Shown here one piece after another: positions 1 to 6,430 of a DNA stretch of 8,026 bases. The stretch's first letter is position 1. Each line of letters begins with the position of its first letter. Position numbers and translations under genes: made by a program. A model generated the notes under the pieces. That model saw only the letters and a list, made by a program, of their open reading frames with translations, did not search any database and was not told where the DNA came from. Where the stretch lies: positions 1 through 8,026 of the forward strand of contig CACZSO010000289.1 of the NCBI GenBank assembly GCA_902783795.1. The letters are read 5' to 3'. The stretch comes from an uncultured Eubacteriales bacterium (GTDB taxonomy: Bacteria; Bacillota; Clostridia; Lachnospirales; Lachnospiraceae).

Positions 1-1244
1 GTATCACTGCCGATGCTGTACCGCGGATCCAGAAAGAGCCGGTACTGGTCTTCATACAGCTTTTCCTTCAGCTCCTCCGACTGATTTTCAACCCCGGCAA
101 ACCCCACCTGCAGATGATTTTCCGCAAGAAGCTGCAGGACGGCCTCGGAAAATCCCACGCCGCGCTCCTTCATAATCTCGTCCATCGTTCGGTCCAGGTC
201 CGGAGCATAGGGGTCTTCTGTCAGAATAATCCGGCAGGTCTGGCCTTCATCAAAAAAATACCTGTGCCTTTCATCCATCTCCCGAAGAAGCCTGTCCCGA
301 AGAGTGGGATTCCGAAGCCGCTCCATGGTCCGATCCGGCCCGCCTTCCTGTGCCCATCCCGGCACCAGAGCCATTAAAAGCCCGGCTCCTACCATATAGG
401 GGTAGTATTCATAATGAATCTCCATTCCCTCTTCTTCCAGCTCTGCAAAAGGCGCGAAAAGGCTTTCGATCGGCTGCGTCATGCTGCCAGTGCGATAGTG
501 CAGCATATTCAGGCGGACGCCTGTGCGGCGCACCACCTCTGCAATCTCTTCTACCGGACTGAGCGGAATCTGATGATCGTCCAGCCGAAGATGGACGCAG
601 AATACGCCTCCGTGTTTCTGGACGACTCTGCAGAGTTCAACCAGTTCCTGTGTATCGCTGTAGCCGCCCGGATAATAGGAAAGCCCTACCGACATTCCCA
701 CCGCCCCGTCGCTCATCGCCGCATCCAGTGCTGCGAGCGCTTTTTCAAGCCGCTCTCCCGTCAAAGGTACATCCTCGTACCCACAGGCAGCCTGGCGGAC
801 CGCATTATGGGACACATTGGAGGCCACATTCACTGCACACCCGTCCAGCCTCTCCAGATATTCACCAAAGGTATTCCATGGCTTCAGTCTGCAGGAATCG
901 TTGCCGAAAATGCCGGAATTAAACCGGATCGCCTCTTCCAGCTTTTCAGCGGACATGGGGGCAAAGCCCAGGCCGCACTGGCCGGTTACCACGGTAGAAA
1001 TCCCCTGATACAGCGCGTTCGGATGCTGGCGGTTATTCATCAGATTCAGTTCCGAATGCGTATGCCCGTCAATCAGCCCCGGAGTGACGGTAAGGCCGGA
1101 AGCGTCGATCACTTTTCGTGCGTCTTTCTCCTCGAAATGACCGATCCCGCAGATCCGGTCGCGGAGGATTGCAATGTCAGCCTTTATAGGCTTCGCTCCT
1201 GTACCATCAATTACTCTACCGTTTTTTATCAGCGTGTCAAACAT
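1..1244 (-). CDS. D-aminoacylase-like amidohydrolase (N-acyl-D-amino-acid deacylase family), 3' end cut by window edge
   Basis: Reading leftward from ATG at 1244 gives 414 residues and then runs off the window. Family members hydrolyse N-acyl-D-amino acids to a D-amino acid and a carboxylate with a metal centre in the cytoplasm. The N-terminal beta segment LIKNGRVIDGTG (5-16) and PGLIDGHTHS (55-64) are typical of this amidohydrolase group. Visible metal or catalytic candidates are His61, His63, Cys90 in GQCG, His218 with Arg220 (VHLR), His249 and Asp414 in IGSD. The order and spacing of the first five match D-aminoacylases (H67, H69, C96, H220, H250). GAVGMSVGLSYYPGG (180-194) and PGWAQEGG (295-302) are further family marks. 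About 100 residues are missing. The start is supported by GGGAGGAG at 1256-1263. It lies 192 bases past the dehydratase gene, with a hairpin between them. Family assignment is firm; the substrate is unknown and need not be a D-amino acid derivative. Confidence 0.88.
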   Translation of the reverse strand, partial: MFDTLIKNGRVIDGTGAKPIKADIAILRDRICGIGHFEEKDARKVIDASGLTVTPGLIDGHTHSELNLMNNRQHPNALYQGISTVVTGQCGLGFAPMSAEKLEEAIRFNSGIFGNDSCRLKPWNTFGEYLERLDGCAVNVASNVSHNAVRQAACGYEDVPLTGERLEKALAALDAAMSDGAVGMSVGLSYYPGGYSDTQELVELCRVVQKHGGVFCVHLRLDDHQIPLSPVEEIAEVVRRTGVRLNMLHYRTGSMTQPIESLFAPFAELEEEGMEIHYEYYPYMVGAGLLMALVPGWAQEGGPDRTMERLRNPTLRDRLLREMDERHRYFFDEGQTCRIILTEDPYAPDLDRTMDEIMKERGVGFSEAVLQLLAENHLQVGFAGVENQSEELKEKLYEDQYRLFLDPRYSIGSD

Positions 1245-1255
1245 GATGTAAACCG

Positions 1256-1263
1256 CTCCTCCC
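1256..1263 (-). promoter_or_regulatory. ribosome binding site of the amidohydrolase gene
   Basis: The minus strand reads GGGAGGAG, with 11 bases before the ATG at 1244. It is the only good Shine-Dalgarno match near that start. Confidence 0.7.
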
Positions 1264-1341
1264 AGAAGTTTACCATACCTGCTTCTCAAAAGATCTCTGT
1301 TTTGGACAGTCTGAAGCAGAATCTCTCACTTGAATAAAGCC

Positions 1342-1371
1342 AGCCCCAGAATGCCCATGGATTCTGGGGCT
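1342..1371 (-). terminator. hairpin, candidate terminator between dehydratase and amidohydrolase genes
   Basis: AGCCCCAGAAT (1342-1352) and ATTCTGGGGCT (1361-1371) form a perfect 11-bp, GC-rich stem with an 8-base loop. On the minus strand it lies about 65 bases after the dehydratase stop and is followed by GGCTTTATT, a weak and delayed T-tract. On the plus strand no T-run follows, so minus-strand termination is the better reading. It may be a partial terminator that lowers amidohydrolase expression, or an mRNA-stabilising 3' end. I see no convincing promoter between it and the amidohydrolase start. Confidence 0.6.
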
Positions 1372-1436
1372 TATACTCATGAATTCATACGTCTCCCATC
1401 CGGAAAACAGACACTGCGTTCCATAATTCAGCCGTC

Positions 1437-2651
1437 TTATGGCCTTACTGCCGTGCCGTCCTGAAGTCTGGGATAAAGCCAGCTGAAGTCCATTTCCACA
1501 GGCGGATACTTGGCTGCTGCGGCTTCATCCACCTCTATGCCAAAGCCAGGACGGTCATTCAGATAGGCATATCCGTCTTTCAATTCCGGTGCGCCTCGGA
1601 AAACTTCCATTTCTGCCTCGTTAAAGCCCTGGAATTCCTGAATTCCAAAGTTGTGGATAGCCGTATCCAGATGAATCTGGGCCGCCATTCCCACCGGAGT
1701 CAGATCCCCGGGGCCATGCCAGGCTGTGCGGACGCCATAGATTTCCGCAAAGGCGGCCATCTTTCTGGCCGGTGTCAGACCGCCGATAAAGCTCAGATGC
1801 GTGCGGACAAAATCGATCCACTGATTCTGCACCAGGGCCCTCCATTCGTTGTTATTCACAAACAGCTCTCCCATGGCCAGCGGCGTGGTGGTATTTTCCC
1901 TCAGCACCCGGAAATATTCACCCTGAGAAGGCGGCAGCGCGTCCTCCAGGAAAAACAGATGGAAGGCCTCCATCTCTTTCGCAAAGGCCAGCGCATCCGG
2001 AAGCGCCAGACGCTCGTGGATGTCATGCAGAAGCTCCAGCTCCTCGCTGAAATCCTGCCGGACTCTGGCGAAAAGCTCCAGTGTGCTGCGCATATATTGT
2101 CTCGGGTTGAAATAGGAACCATCCGGATGACCCTCCGGCATCCACATACTGGCAGAAGATTTATCGAAGTTTCCACCGTAGGTATTCATCTGTACACGGA
2201 TATATCGGAAGCCCTCTTCCCTGAATCTGTGGATATTCTCTTCCACTTCTTCTATGCATTTCCCATCCGCATGGCGATAGACAGCTACACCTTCTCTGGT
2301 CTTTCCGCCAAGCAGGTCGTAAACCGGCATCCCCGCCATCCGGCCTTTGATATCCCAGAGGGCTTCATCAATCCCGGAAATGGCGTTGTTGAGCACCGGC
2401 CCGTTCCGCCAGTAGGAACTTCCTTTCATGGTCTGCCAGATATCCTCGATATTGCTGACATTCCGCCCGATCACCATGGGTTTTAAATATTCCTCAATGG
2501 CTGTGACGACAGCCTTATATCTCCAGGTAAAAGTGGCGCATCCATATCCGTAAATATTCGGTTCGGACGTCTCCACCTTCACCAGCACCAGATTAATGCC
2601 ATGCGGTGCGGTTACAATCACTTTAACGTCTCTGATCAATACTGCGCTCAT
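1437..2651 (-). CDS. enolase-superfamily dehydratase, D-mannonate dehydratase (ManD/RspA) subgroup
   Basis: A 404-residue protein, the usual ManD length. Subgroup enzymes remove water from sugar acids (D-mannonate or D-gluconate to 2-keto-3-deoxy-gluconate) with Mg2+, but many members have low or no activity on these. The N-terminal capping domain (about 1-115) contains EDIWQ (69-73) and YWRNGPV (80-86). The barrel carries the metal ligands Asp210 (HDIH), Glu236 (LEDA) and Glu262 (MGEL), with His212, His312 (WHG), Asp316 and Glu339 (QEF) as further active-site candidates. The ligand spacing equals that of characterised ManD. Arg152 (IRVQ) and Tyr158 (TYG) resemble the ManD Arg/Tyr pair, but the loop between them is six residues shorter, so specificity may differ. 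I chose this start over ATGs at 2672 and 2666 because GGGAGGAG lies 5 bases upstream of it. The gene follows a repeat block after the permease genes and is probably part of the uptake operon. Confidence 0.9.
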   Translation of the reverse strand: MSAVLIRDVKVIVTAPHGINLVLVKVETSEPNIYGYGCATFTWRYKAVVTAIEEYLKPMVIGRNVSNIEDIWQTMKGSSYWRNGPVLNNAISGIDEALWDIKGRMAGMPVYDLLGGKTREGVAVYRHADGKCIEEVEENIHRFREEGFRYIRVQMNTYGGNFDKSSASMWMPEGHPDGSYFNPRQYMRSTLELFARVRQDFSEELELLHDIHERLALPDALAFAKEMEAFHLFFLEDALPPSQGEYFRVLRENTTTPLAMGELFVNNNEWRALVQNQWIDFVRTHLSFIGGLTPARKMAAFAEIYGVRTAWHGPGDLTPVGMAAQIHLDTAIHNFGIQEFQGFNEAEMEVFRGAPELKDGYAYLNDRPGFGIEVDEAAAAKYPPVEMDFSWLYPRLQDGTAVRP

Positions 2652-2656
2652 CTTAT

Positions 2657-2664
2657 CTCCTCCC
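2657..2664 (-). promoter_or_regulatory. ribosome binding site that fixes the dehydratase start
   Basis: The minus strand reads GGGAGGAG with a 5-base gap to the ATG at 2651. Two upstream in-frame ATGs (2672, 2666) would place this site inside the coding region, so they are unlikely starts. Confidence 0.75.
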
Positions 2665-2676
2665 ATATTCACGATG

Positions 2677-2702
2677 TCCTTCTTGGTGTTCCTTCTTGGT
2701 GC
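2677..2702. repeat. 13-bp tandem duplication at the repeat-block boundary
   Basis: TCCTTCTTGGTGT (2677-2689) is followed directly by TCCTTCTTGGTGC (2690-2702), one mismatch apart. The second copy runs into the first GGTGCCTGACCC motif, so the duplication sits at the junction of the dehydratase leader and the repeat block. It may be a slippage or insertion scar. Confidence 0.75.
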
Positions 2703-2761
2703 CTGACCCTATTATATTCGCGAATGTTGCAAATTTCCTGAATATTACGGTGCCTGACCCC
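2698..2761 (-). repeat. paired GGGGTCAGGCACC element, unit A
   Basis: GGTGCCTGACCCT (2698-2710) and GGTGCCTGACCCC (2749-2761) flank an AT-rich core of about 38 bases containing a split dyad (GAATAT / ATATTC on the minus strand). Start-to-start distance of the two motifs is 51 bp, identical to unit B. Minus is given as the strand on which GGGGTCAGGCACC reads forward. The layout resembles REP-type doublets; no ORF explains it. Confidence 0.85.
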
Positions 2762-2810
2762 GTCAATTTTCTTCTACACCGCTGGCTATGCCGGTTGTGT
2801 AATTATTCGT

Positions 2811-2874
2811 GGTGCCTGACCCCACAATATTTGCGAATATTTCAATTTTCCCGAATATTATGGTGTCTGACCCC
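2811..2874 (-). repeat. paired GGGGTCAGGCACC element, unit B
   Basis: GGTGCCTGACCCC (2811-2823) and GGTGTCTGACCCC (2862-2874) lie 51 bp apart and enclose a core similar to unit A (ATTTGCGAATATTTC and TTTTCCCGAATATTA). The left end of unit B is 113 bp from that of unit A. The last motif ends one base before the TGA stop of the permease gene. Between the units (2762-2810) is a weak hairpin (ACCG at 2778-2781 pairing with CGGT at 2792-2795). Confidence 0.85.
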
Positions 2875-2875
2875 G

Positions 2876-3715
2876 TCAGCTTTTTACGGCGCCGCCGGTC
2901 ATGCCGGCGATGAAGTATTTCTGGCCGAACAGGAAGAGGATAATCAGCGGCAGGCAGGAGAAGGAGGAGGCGGCCATCATGTCGTTCCAGTGGACCTGGT
3001 TCTGGGAATTCAGGGCTACGATTCCGACGGTCAGGGTTTTGTAGGCGTCCTTGTTGATCAGAACCGATGAATACATGTATTCGTTCCATCCGTTCAGCAG
3101 GACGTAAATCGCCACGGCCGCAATACCCGGGATGGTAAGGGGTAGGATTACTTTCCAGAAGGCCTGGAAATGGGTGGCTCCGTCGATTCTGGCTGCTTCG
3201 TCCAGGTCAATGGGAATGGTGTCGAAGTAGGAGGTCATCATCCAAGTGCTGAAGGCGATGTTGGTAGCTGCGTAGACAATTGTCAGACCGAAAAGGCTGT
3301 TGGTCAGATGCAGTTTTGTGAGCACGGCATAGAAGGGGACCACCAGCATAACACTCGGAAACATCTGCGTCATCAGCAGGAAGTTCATAAAGGTTTTGCG
3401 GCCTTTAAAGCGGAACCGGGTCACGCCGTAAGAAGCCAGGCAGGAAAAGGCGACACAGATGATCATGGCCCCCACACAGGTGACAAAGCTGTTGATGGTC
3501 ATCCGGCCGAAATTGTAGATGCCGAAAAACTTTTTAAAGGAATCCAGCGAAATGGGATCCGGGATCCAGACAGGTTTGGGCGAATAGGTCTGGGCTTCCC
3601 CCTTGAACGCGGTGGAGACCATCCACAGAATCGGCATGACCACCATGGATCCAAGTCCGATCAGGATCACGTAACGAAGAATGGACAAAAGCGCCGCTTT
3701 TCTTGATTTACTCAT
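2876..3715 (-). CDS. sugar ABC transporter permease, MalG type
   Basis: A 279-residue inner-membrane permease, the usual MalG-family length. It pairs with the MalF-type protein to form the channel of a carbohydrate importer. About six membrane segments are visible (near 14-36, 73-97, 110-131, 140-160, 195-212 and 247-267). The EAA loop, which contacts the ATPase, reads EAARIDGATHFQAFWKVILP (173-192) with the conserved Gly179. The C-terminus GMTGGAVKS is typical of the family, so the protein looks complete although a repeat begins one base after the stop. Its ATG overlaps the MalF stop by 8 bases, and its likely RBS, AGGGGGG at 3725-3731, lies inside the MalF gene, which suggests translational coupling. 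The transported sugar cannot be deduced. Confidence 0.95.
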   Translation of the reverse strand: MSKSRKAALLSILRYVILIGLGSMVVMPILWMVSTAFKGEAQTYSPKPVWIPDPISLDSFKKFFGIYNFGRMTINSFVTCVGAMIICVAFSCLASYGVTRFRFKGRKTFMNFLLMTQMFPSVMLVVPFYAVLTKLHLTNSLFGLTIVYAATNIAFSTWMMTSYFDTIPIDLDEAARIDGATHFQAFWKVILPLTIPGIAAVAIYVLLNGWNEYMYSSVLINKDAYKTLTVGIVALNSQNQVHWNDMMAASSFSCLPLIILFLFGQKYFIAGMTGGAVKS

Positions 3716-4595
3716 CTTTCAGCACCCCCCTGTAAATTTTGCTGATCAGGTAGCAGATGATAAAGACTATGATTCCCCACGCAGCTGCCTTGCCGAACCG
3801 GAAATCGTTGAAGGCTGTACCGTAGATACTCAGCGAAATCAGGTCTGTCGCCTTGCCGGGGCCGCCGCCCGTCATGGTATATACCAGTGTATATTGTTTG
3901 AACCACCACACACTGTCCAGAATCAGGGTCGTATTGATGACCGGGCGAAGGCCGGGGATGGTCACATGCAGGAACTGCTGCCATTTGCTGGCGCCGTCCA
4001 GCTCTGCCGCTTCATACAGGTCTGCGGAAATGCTCTGCATGCCGGAAAGGAGCATGGTCATCACCAGCGGATATCCCTTCCAGATGCAGACGAAAATCAC
4101 GGCCGGGAAAGCTCTTTTTCCGTCGCCCAGCCAGCCGATGTTGGAACTGATAATTCCCACACTTTTGAGGATGGCATTCAGCACGCCGTACATCGGGTTC
4201 ATAATCCAGGTGAACAGAAGCGCGATGACAGATTCCGGGAAAAGCCAGGGCAGGGTGAAAATAACTCTGAAGAAAGATCTGCCGAAGAACTTTTTGTTCA
4301 GAAGGCTGGAAAGAAGAAAACCGAGGAAGAAATGGCCCGCCACTACAAACAGCATGAAGATAAAGGTTCTCAGAATTGACTGATAGAAATCCGGTTCTGA
4401 AAATGCCTGTAGGTAGTATTTAAAGCCGACAAACTTCCACTTGTTTACCAGATTGGTATTGAAAAAACTGATATAAAAGCCATAGAGCATCGGATAAATG
4501 ATCAGGATGATCATGGCCAGGGCTGCAGGGGAGATGAAGCCGTAACCAACATGGTTATTTAAAATCCCCTTCCTGGCTGCTGCAGGACGTGCCAT
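3708..4595 (-). CDS. sugar ABC transporter permease, MalF/UgpA type
   Basis: A 295-residue permease, partner of the MalG-type protein. Hydrophobic segments lie near 17-42, 74-98, 108-130, 163-184, 216-230 and 270-287. The EAA loop is EAAELDGASKWQQFLHVTIP (195-214) with Gly201. MTGGGPGKATD (241-251) is the hallmark found near the end of UgpA/MalF-like permeases. The short N-terminus, without the long extra domain of E. coli MalF, is normal for Firmicutes-type importers. The start is supported by AAAGGGG at 4602-4608, 6 bases upstream. It lies 210 bases after the binding-protein gene. No ATP-binding subunit is encoded in this window, so a shared ATPase (MsiK/UgpC type) elsewhere is likely. Confidence 0.95.
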   Translation of the reverse strand: MARPAAARKGILNNHVGYGFISPAALAMIILIIYPMLYGFYISFFNTNLVNKWKFVGFKYYLQAFSEPDFYQSILRTFIFMLFVVAGHFFLGFLLSSLLNKKFFGRSFFRVIFTLPWLFPESVIALLFTWIMNPMYGVLNAILKSVGIISSNIGWLGDGKRAFPAVIFVCIWKGYPLVMTMLLSGMQSISADLYEAAELDGASKWQQFLHVTIPGLRPVINTTLILDSVWWFKQYTLVYTMTGGGPGKATDLISLSIYGTAFNDFRFGKAAAWGIIVFIICYLISKIYRGVLKDE

Positions 4596-4615
4596 AATAT
4601 GCCCCTTTCAAACAG

Positions 4616-4654
4616 AATGCCATATCCATCTCATTACGACACAGATATGGCATT
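4616..4654 (-). promoter_or_regulatory. stem-loop just upstream of the MalF-type gene
   Basis: AATGCCATATC (4616-4626) and GATATGGCATT (4644-4654) form a perfect 11-bp stem with a 17-base loop. On the minus-strand transcript it ends 7 bases before the AAAGGGG ribosome site. No T-run follows, so it is not a canonical terminator. In many importer operons a stem between binding-protein and permease genes protects the abundant upstream message or limits read-through; that role is inferred here. Confidence 0.6.
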
Positions 4655-4735
4655 TTACATACACTATAGATTCATTCTTAACCGCCCTGTCCTCCGCAGG
4701 ATTTTTTTGCAGAATACTCTTATCTTCTGACTTAA

Positions 4736-4778
4736 GGCCATCCGATCACCGGATCTGCATCATCTCTATATGATGGCC
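4736..4778 (-). other. alternative stem-loops downstream of the binding-protein gene
   Basis: GGCCATC (4736-4742) pairs with GATGGCC (4772-4778). Inside lies a second dyad, ATCCG (4740-4744) with CGGAT (4750-4754), which overlaps the outer stem and would compete with it. The region follows the binding-protein stop by about 30 bases. It lacks a T-tract; a role in mRNA 3' end formation is possible but weakly supported. Confidence 0.35.
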
Positions 4779-4805
4779 AGAGCGGCTGTTTTTGCTCAGG
4801 TTTTA

Positions 4806-6092
4806 TCAGTTATAGTCCTCCAGAAGTGTATCCACTTCCTTCGCCAGAGAAGCTACAGCGTCTTCATTGGATGCTTCGCCTGCGAATACTGCAGAATAAG
4901 CATCGCCAAGGGCGGTCTTCAGAGCGGCAAAGCCCGGGAAGCTCATGGTCGGCACGGTGCCGGCTTCGATGGTTCCAAGATAGCCTGCATAGTCATCGCC
5001 TACAATGTAGTCTGCCTGCTGACCTTCTACGGTAGCCGGAATCTTCCCGGAAGCCTGCCAGAAGCCAAGCTCTGGGTCGTTGTTGTTGAAGAATTTCAGG
5101 AATTCAACAGCTGCTGCCTTCTCTTCGTCAGAGGCATGAGCGCAAAGGGCGTATCCTTCCGCGTTCAGCATGGTGCCGGGTGCATCGCCGGGGATGACGA
5201 AGGAGCCGAGAGCGCCTTTCAGATCCGGATTGCTGTTGTAGGCTACGCCGATGGCGTTGGAGCCGGAAAGGATCATGCTGGTATAGCCCATGGCGAAATA
5301 GTTGGCAGCTGTGGCATAGTCCACTTCTGTGATGCTGGTGGGTACTACGCCTTCTTTGGTGTAAAGGTCTGTCCAGAAGGAGAAGTCTTCCAGGAACTTG
5401 TCGGATTCGATGTCTGCAGCCCATTCGCCGTCATTATCATAAACGATCTGGTTGCCGCAGCTCCACAGATAGCTCATAAAACGGCTCTGTCCGGAGGAGT
5501 TGTTGGAACCGACCATGGAGAAGCCCCACTGATCCACTTCGCCGTCTTCATCAGTATCCTTGGTCAGCGCTTTGGCGCATTCCAGGAACTCTGCCCATGT
5601 GGTGGGAACAGACAAGCCGGCTTCATCAAAACGGTCTTTACGATAGATCACAGCGCTGGGCTGTACGTCAATCGGATAGAAAGCGATTTCGCCGTCGAAG
5701 GTAGCGCCGTCAAGCACACCGTTTGCGAAAGATGCCTTTGTATCATCATCCAGATATTCATCCATGGGCTCTACGATGCCTATATCGATTTCGCTCGGAG
5801 CCATATCCACGGAGCTCCAGAACAGAGTCGGCAGATCGTCCGGTGCGGTAGCCATGGAAGCAAGCTTTGCATAGATATCGTTGCTGCTGATAGCCTGAAT
5901 TTCGATGGTGATTTCCGGATGAGCTTCCATAAATGCGTCTGCATACTGATATACATACTGGCCATGAGGATCTTCACTGGCGTATGCGCACATAATGGTA
6001 ACGGTGACCGGATCTTCCGCGGCTACAGCGGGAACAGCAGTCATGGAAGCAAGCATGGCAGCGGTAAGAGCAAGTGACAATGCATTTTTCAT
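4806..6092 (-). CDS. extracellular solute-binding protein of a sugar ABC importer (family 1), non-lipoprotein signal
   Basis: A 428-residue substrate-binding protein that delivers a ligand, probably a sugar or sugar derivative, to the two permeases downstream. The signal peptide has a single Lys, a hydrophobic core (about 4-20) and an AVPAVAA|ED-like signal peptidase I site near 24-26. There is no lipobox cysteine, which is unusual for a Gram-positive binding protein of this type. The mature protein shows family-1 features: DAFMEAHPEITIEI (52-65), IYRKDRFDEAGLSVPTTW (149-166) and the Asp-rich DTDEDGEVDQWGF (179-191). I chose the ATG at 6092 over one at 6134 because AGGAGG (6100-6105) is 7 bases upstream and the signal peptide then begins at the N-terminus. 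It is the first gene of the importer operon, downstream of the AraC regulator. Class is certain; ligand unknown. Confidence 0.95.
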   Translation of the reverse strand: MKNALSLALTAAMLASMTAVPAVAAEDPVTVTIMCAYASEDPHGQYVYQYADAFMEAHPEITIEIQAISSNDIYAKLASMATAPDDLPTLFWSSVDMAPSEIDIGIVEPMDEYLDDDTKASFANGVLDGATFDGEIAFYPIDVQPSAVIYRKDRFDEAGLSVPTTWAEFLECAKALTKDTDEDGEVDQWGFSMVGSNNSSGQSRFMSYLWSCGNQIVYDNDGEWAADIESDKFLEDFSFWTDLYTKEGVVPTSITEVDYATAANYFAMGYTSMILSGSNAIGVAYNSNPDLKGALGSFVIPGDAPGTMLNAEGYALCAHASDEEKAAAVEFLKFFNNNDPELGFWQASGKIPATVEGQQADYIVGDDYAGYLGTIEAGTVPTMSFPGFAALKTALGDAYSAVFAGEASNEDAVASLAKEVDTLLEDYN

Positions 6093-6099
6093 TTTAAGT

Positions 6100-6105
6100 C
6101 CTCCT
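6100..6105 (-). promoter_or_regulatory. ribosome binding site of the solute-binding protein gene
   Basis: AGGAGG on the minus strand, 7 bases before the ATG at 6092. It rules out the upstream in-frame ATG at 6134, for which it would be internal. Confidence 0.8.
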
Positions 6106-6205
6106 GTCTTTTTCTGGATTTCACGTTTTTTCACGTTCTTCAGCTGGTGTGCCGCAACAAATCTTTACCGTAACAGATCTGAAAGATTTTTCTTTGCAGC
6201 TCCTT

Positions 6206-6229
6206 GCCATGACTGAATGATATCATGGC
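6206..6229 (-). other. leader stem-loop upstream of the binding-protein gene
   Basis: GCCATGA (6206-6212) pairs with TCATGGC (6223-6229) across a 10-base loop. It would lie in the 5' untranslated leader if transcription starts near 6315. No riboswitch class is recognised. Confidence 0.4.
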
Positions 6230-6430
6230 CGCCAGGAGGATTCTCTCCATTTTTTGACGGGAAATATTCAATTTTTGTCGCTTGCCCTTCACGTTTAGAT
6301 AGTTTATCTAATTTTCCGGAATCATATTTGTGCATATTGCGCAACGTCTTCCAATTGAATGCGAAAGTCTGAAAGTCCGTCAGACTATCGCTGTATATAC
6401 AGGCAAAAGGTGCCCTCTAAAAAATGAGAG

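Larger units (their letters stand above)
6093..6430 (-). promoter_or_regulatory. 338-base intergenic control region of the importer operon
   Basis: No gene lies here. From the regulator stop toward the binding-protein start it holds: CTGTATATACAG, a perfect 12-bp palindrome (6391-6402); AGTCTGA-N7-TCAGACT (6366-6386), overlapping GAAAGTC direct repeats (6363-6369, 6371-6377); the near-palindrome TTGTGCATATTGCGCAA (6328-6344, one mismatched pair); a -10-like TATGAT on the minus strand (6321-6326) with no good -35; the palindrome TTAGATAGTTTATCTAA (6295-6311); a leader hairpin (6206-6229); and TTCACGTT three times (6120-6127, 6130-6137, 6288-6295). A weak -35 with upstream direct repeats would suit activation by the adjacent AraC protein. 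The promoter itself is a guess. Confidence 0.45.

Noticed and set aside
414..1337. Long plus-strand open frame (307 codons)
   Set aside because: It is antisense to the amidohydrolase gene, whose metal-site motifs are on the minus strand; the plus-strand translation has no recognisable domain and no good RBS.
2698..2874. CRISPR array
   Set aside because: The motifs are only 13 bases, grouped as two pairs with similar cores rather than unique spacers, and no cas genes are present.
2763..3089. Minus-strand frame crossing the repeat block and the permease end
   Set aside because: Out of frame with the clear permease; most of its sequence is repeat or permease DNA in the wrong frame.
3549..3567. 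GGGATCC direct repeat
   Set aside because: It lies within the MalG-type coding sequence and encodes an ordinary Pro/Asp stretch; no reason to treat it as a site.
4660..4710. Mini-gene with GGAGG upstream of an ATG near 4675 (minus strand)
   Set aside because: The frame stops after three codons and the spacing is too long for that Shine-Dalgarno site.
4770..6077. Long plus-strand open frame (435 codons)
   Set aside because: It mirrors the solute-binding protein gene almost end to end. The minus strand has the signal peptide, RBS and family motifs, so this is a codon-bias shadow.
6391..6402. LexA-type SOS box (CTGTATATACAG)
   Set aside because: The arms are spaced 4 bases apart instead of the 8 of the proteobacterial CTGT-N8-ACAG box, and it does not match the Gram-positive box; kept only as an unassigned palindrome.
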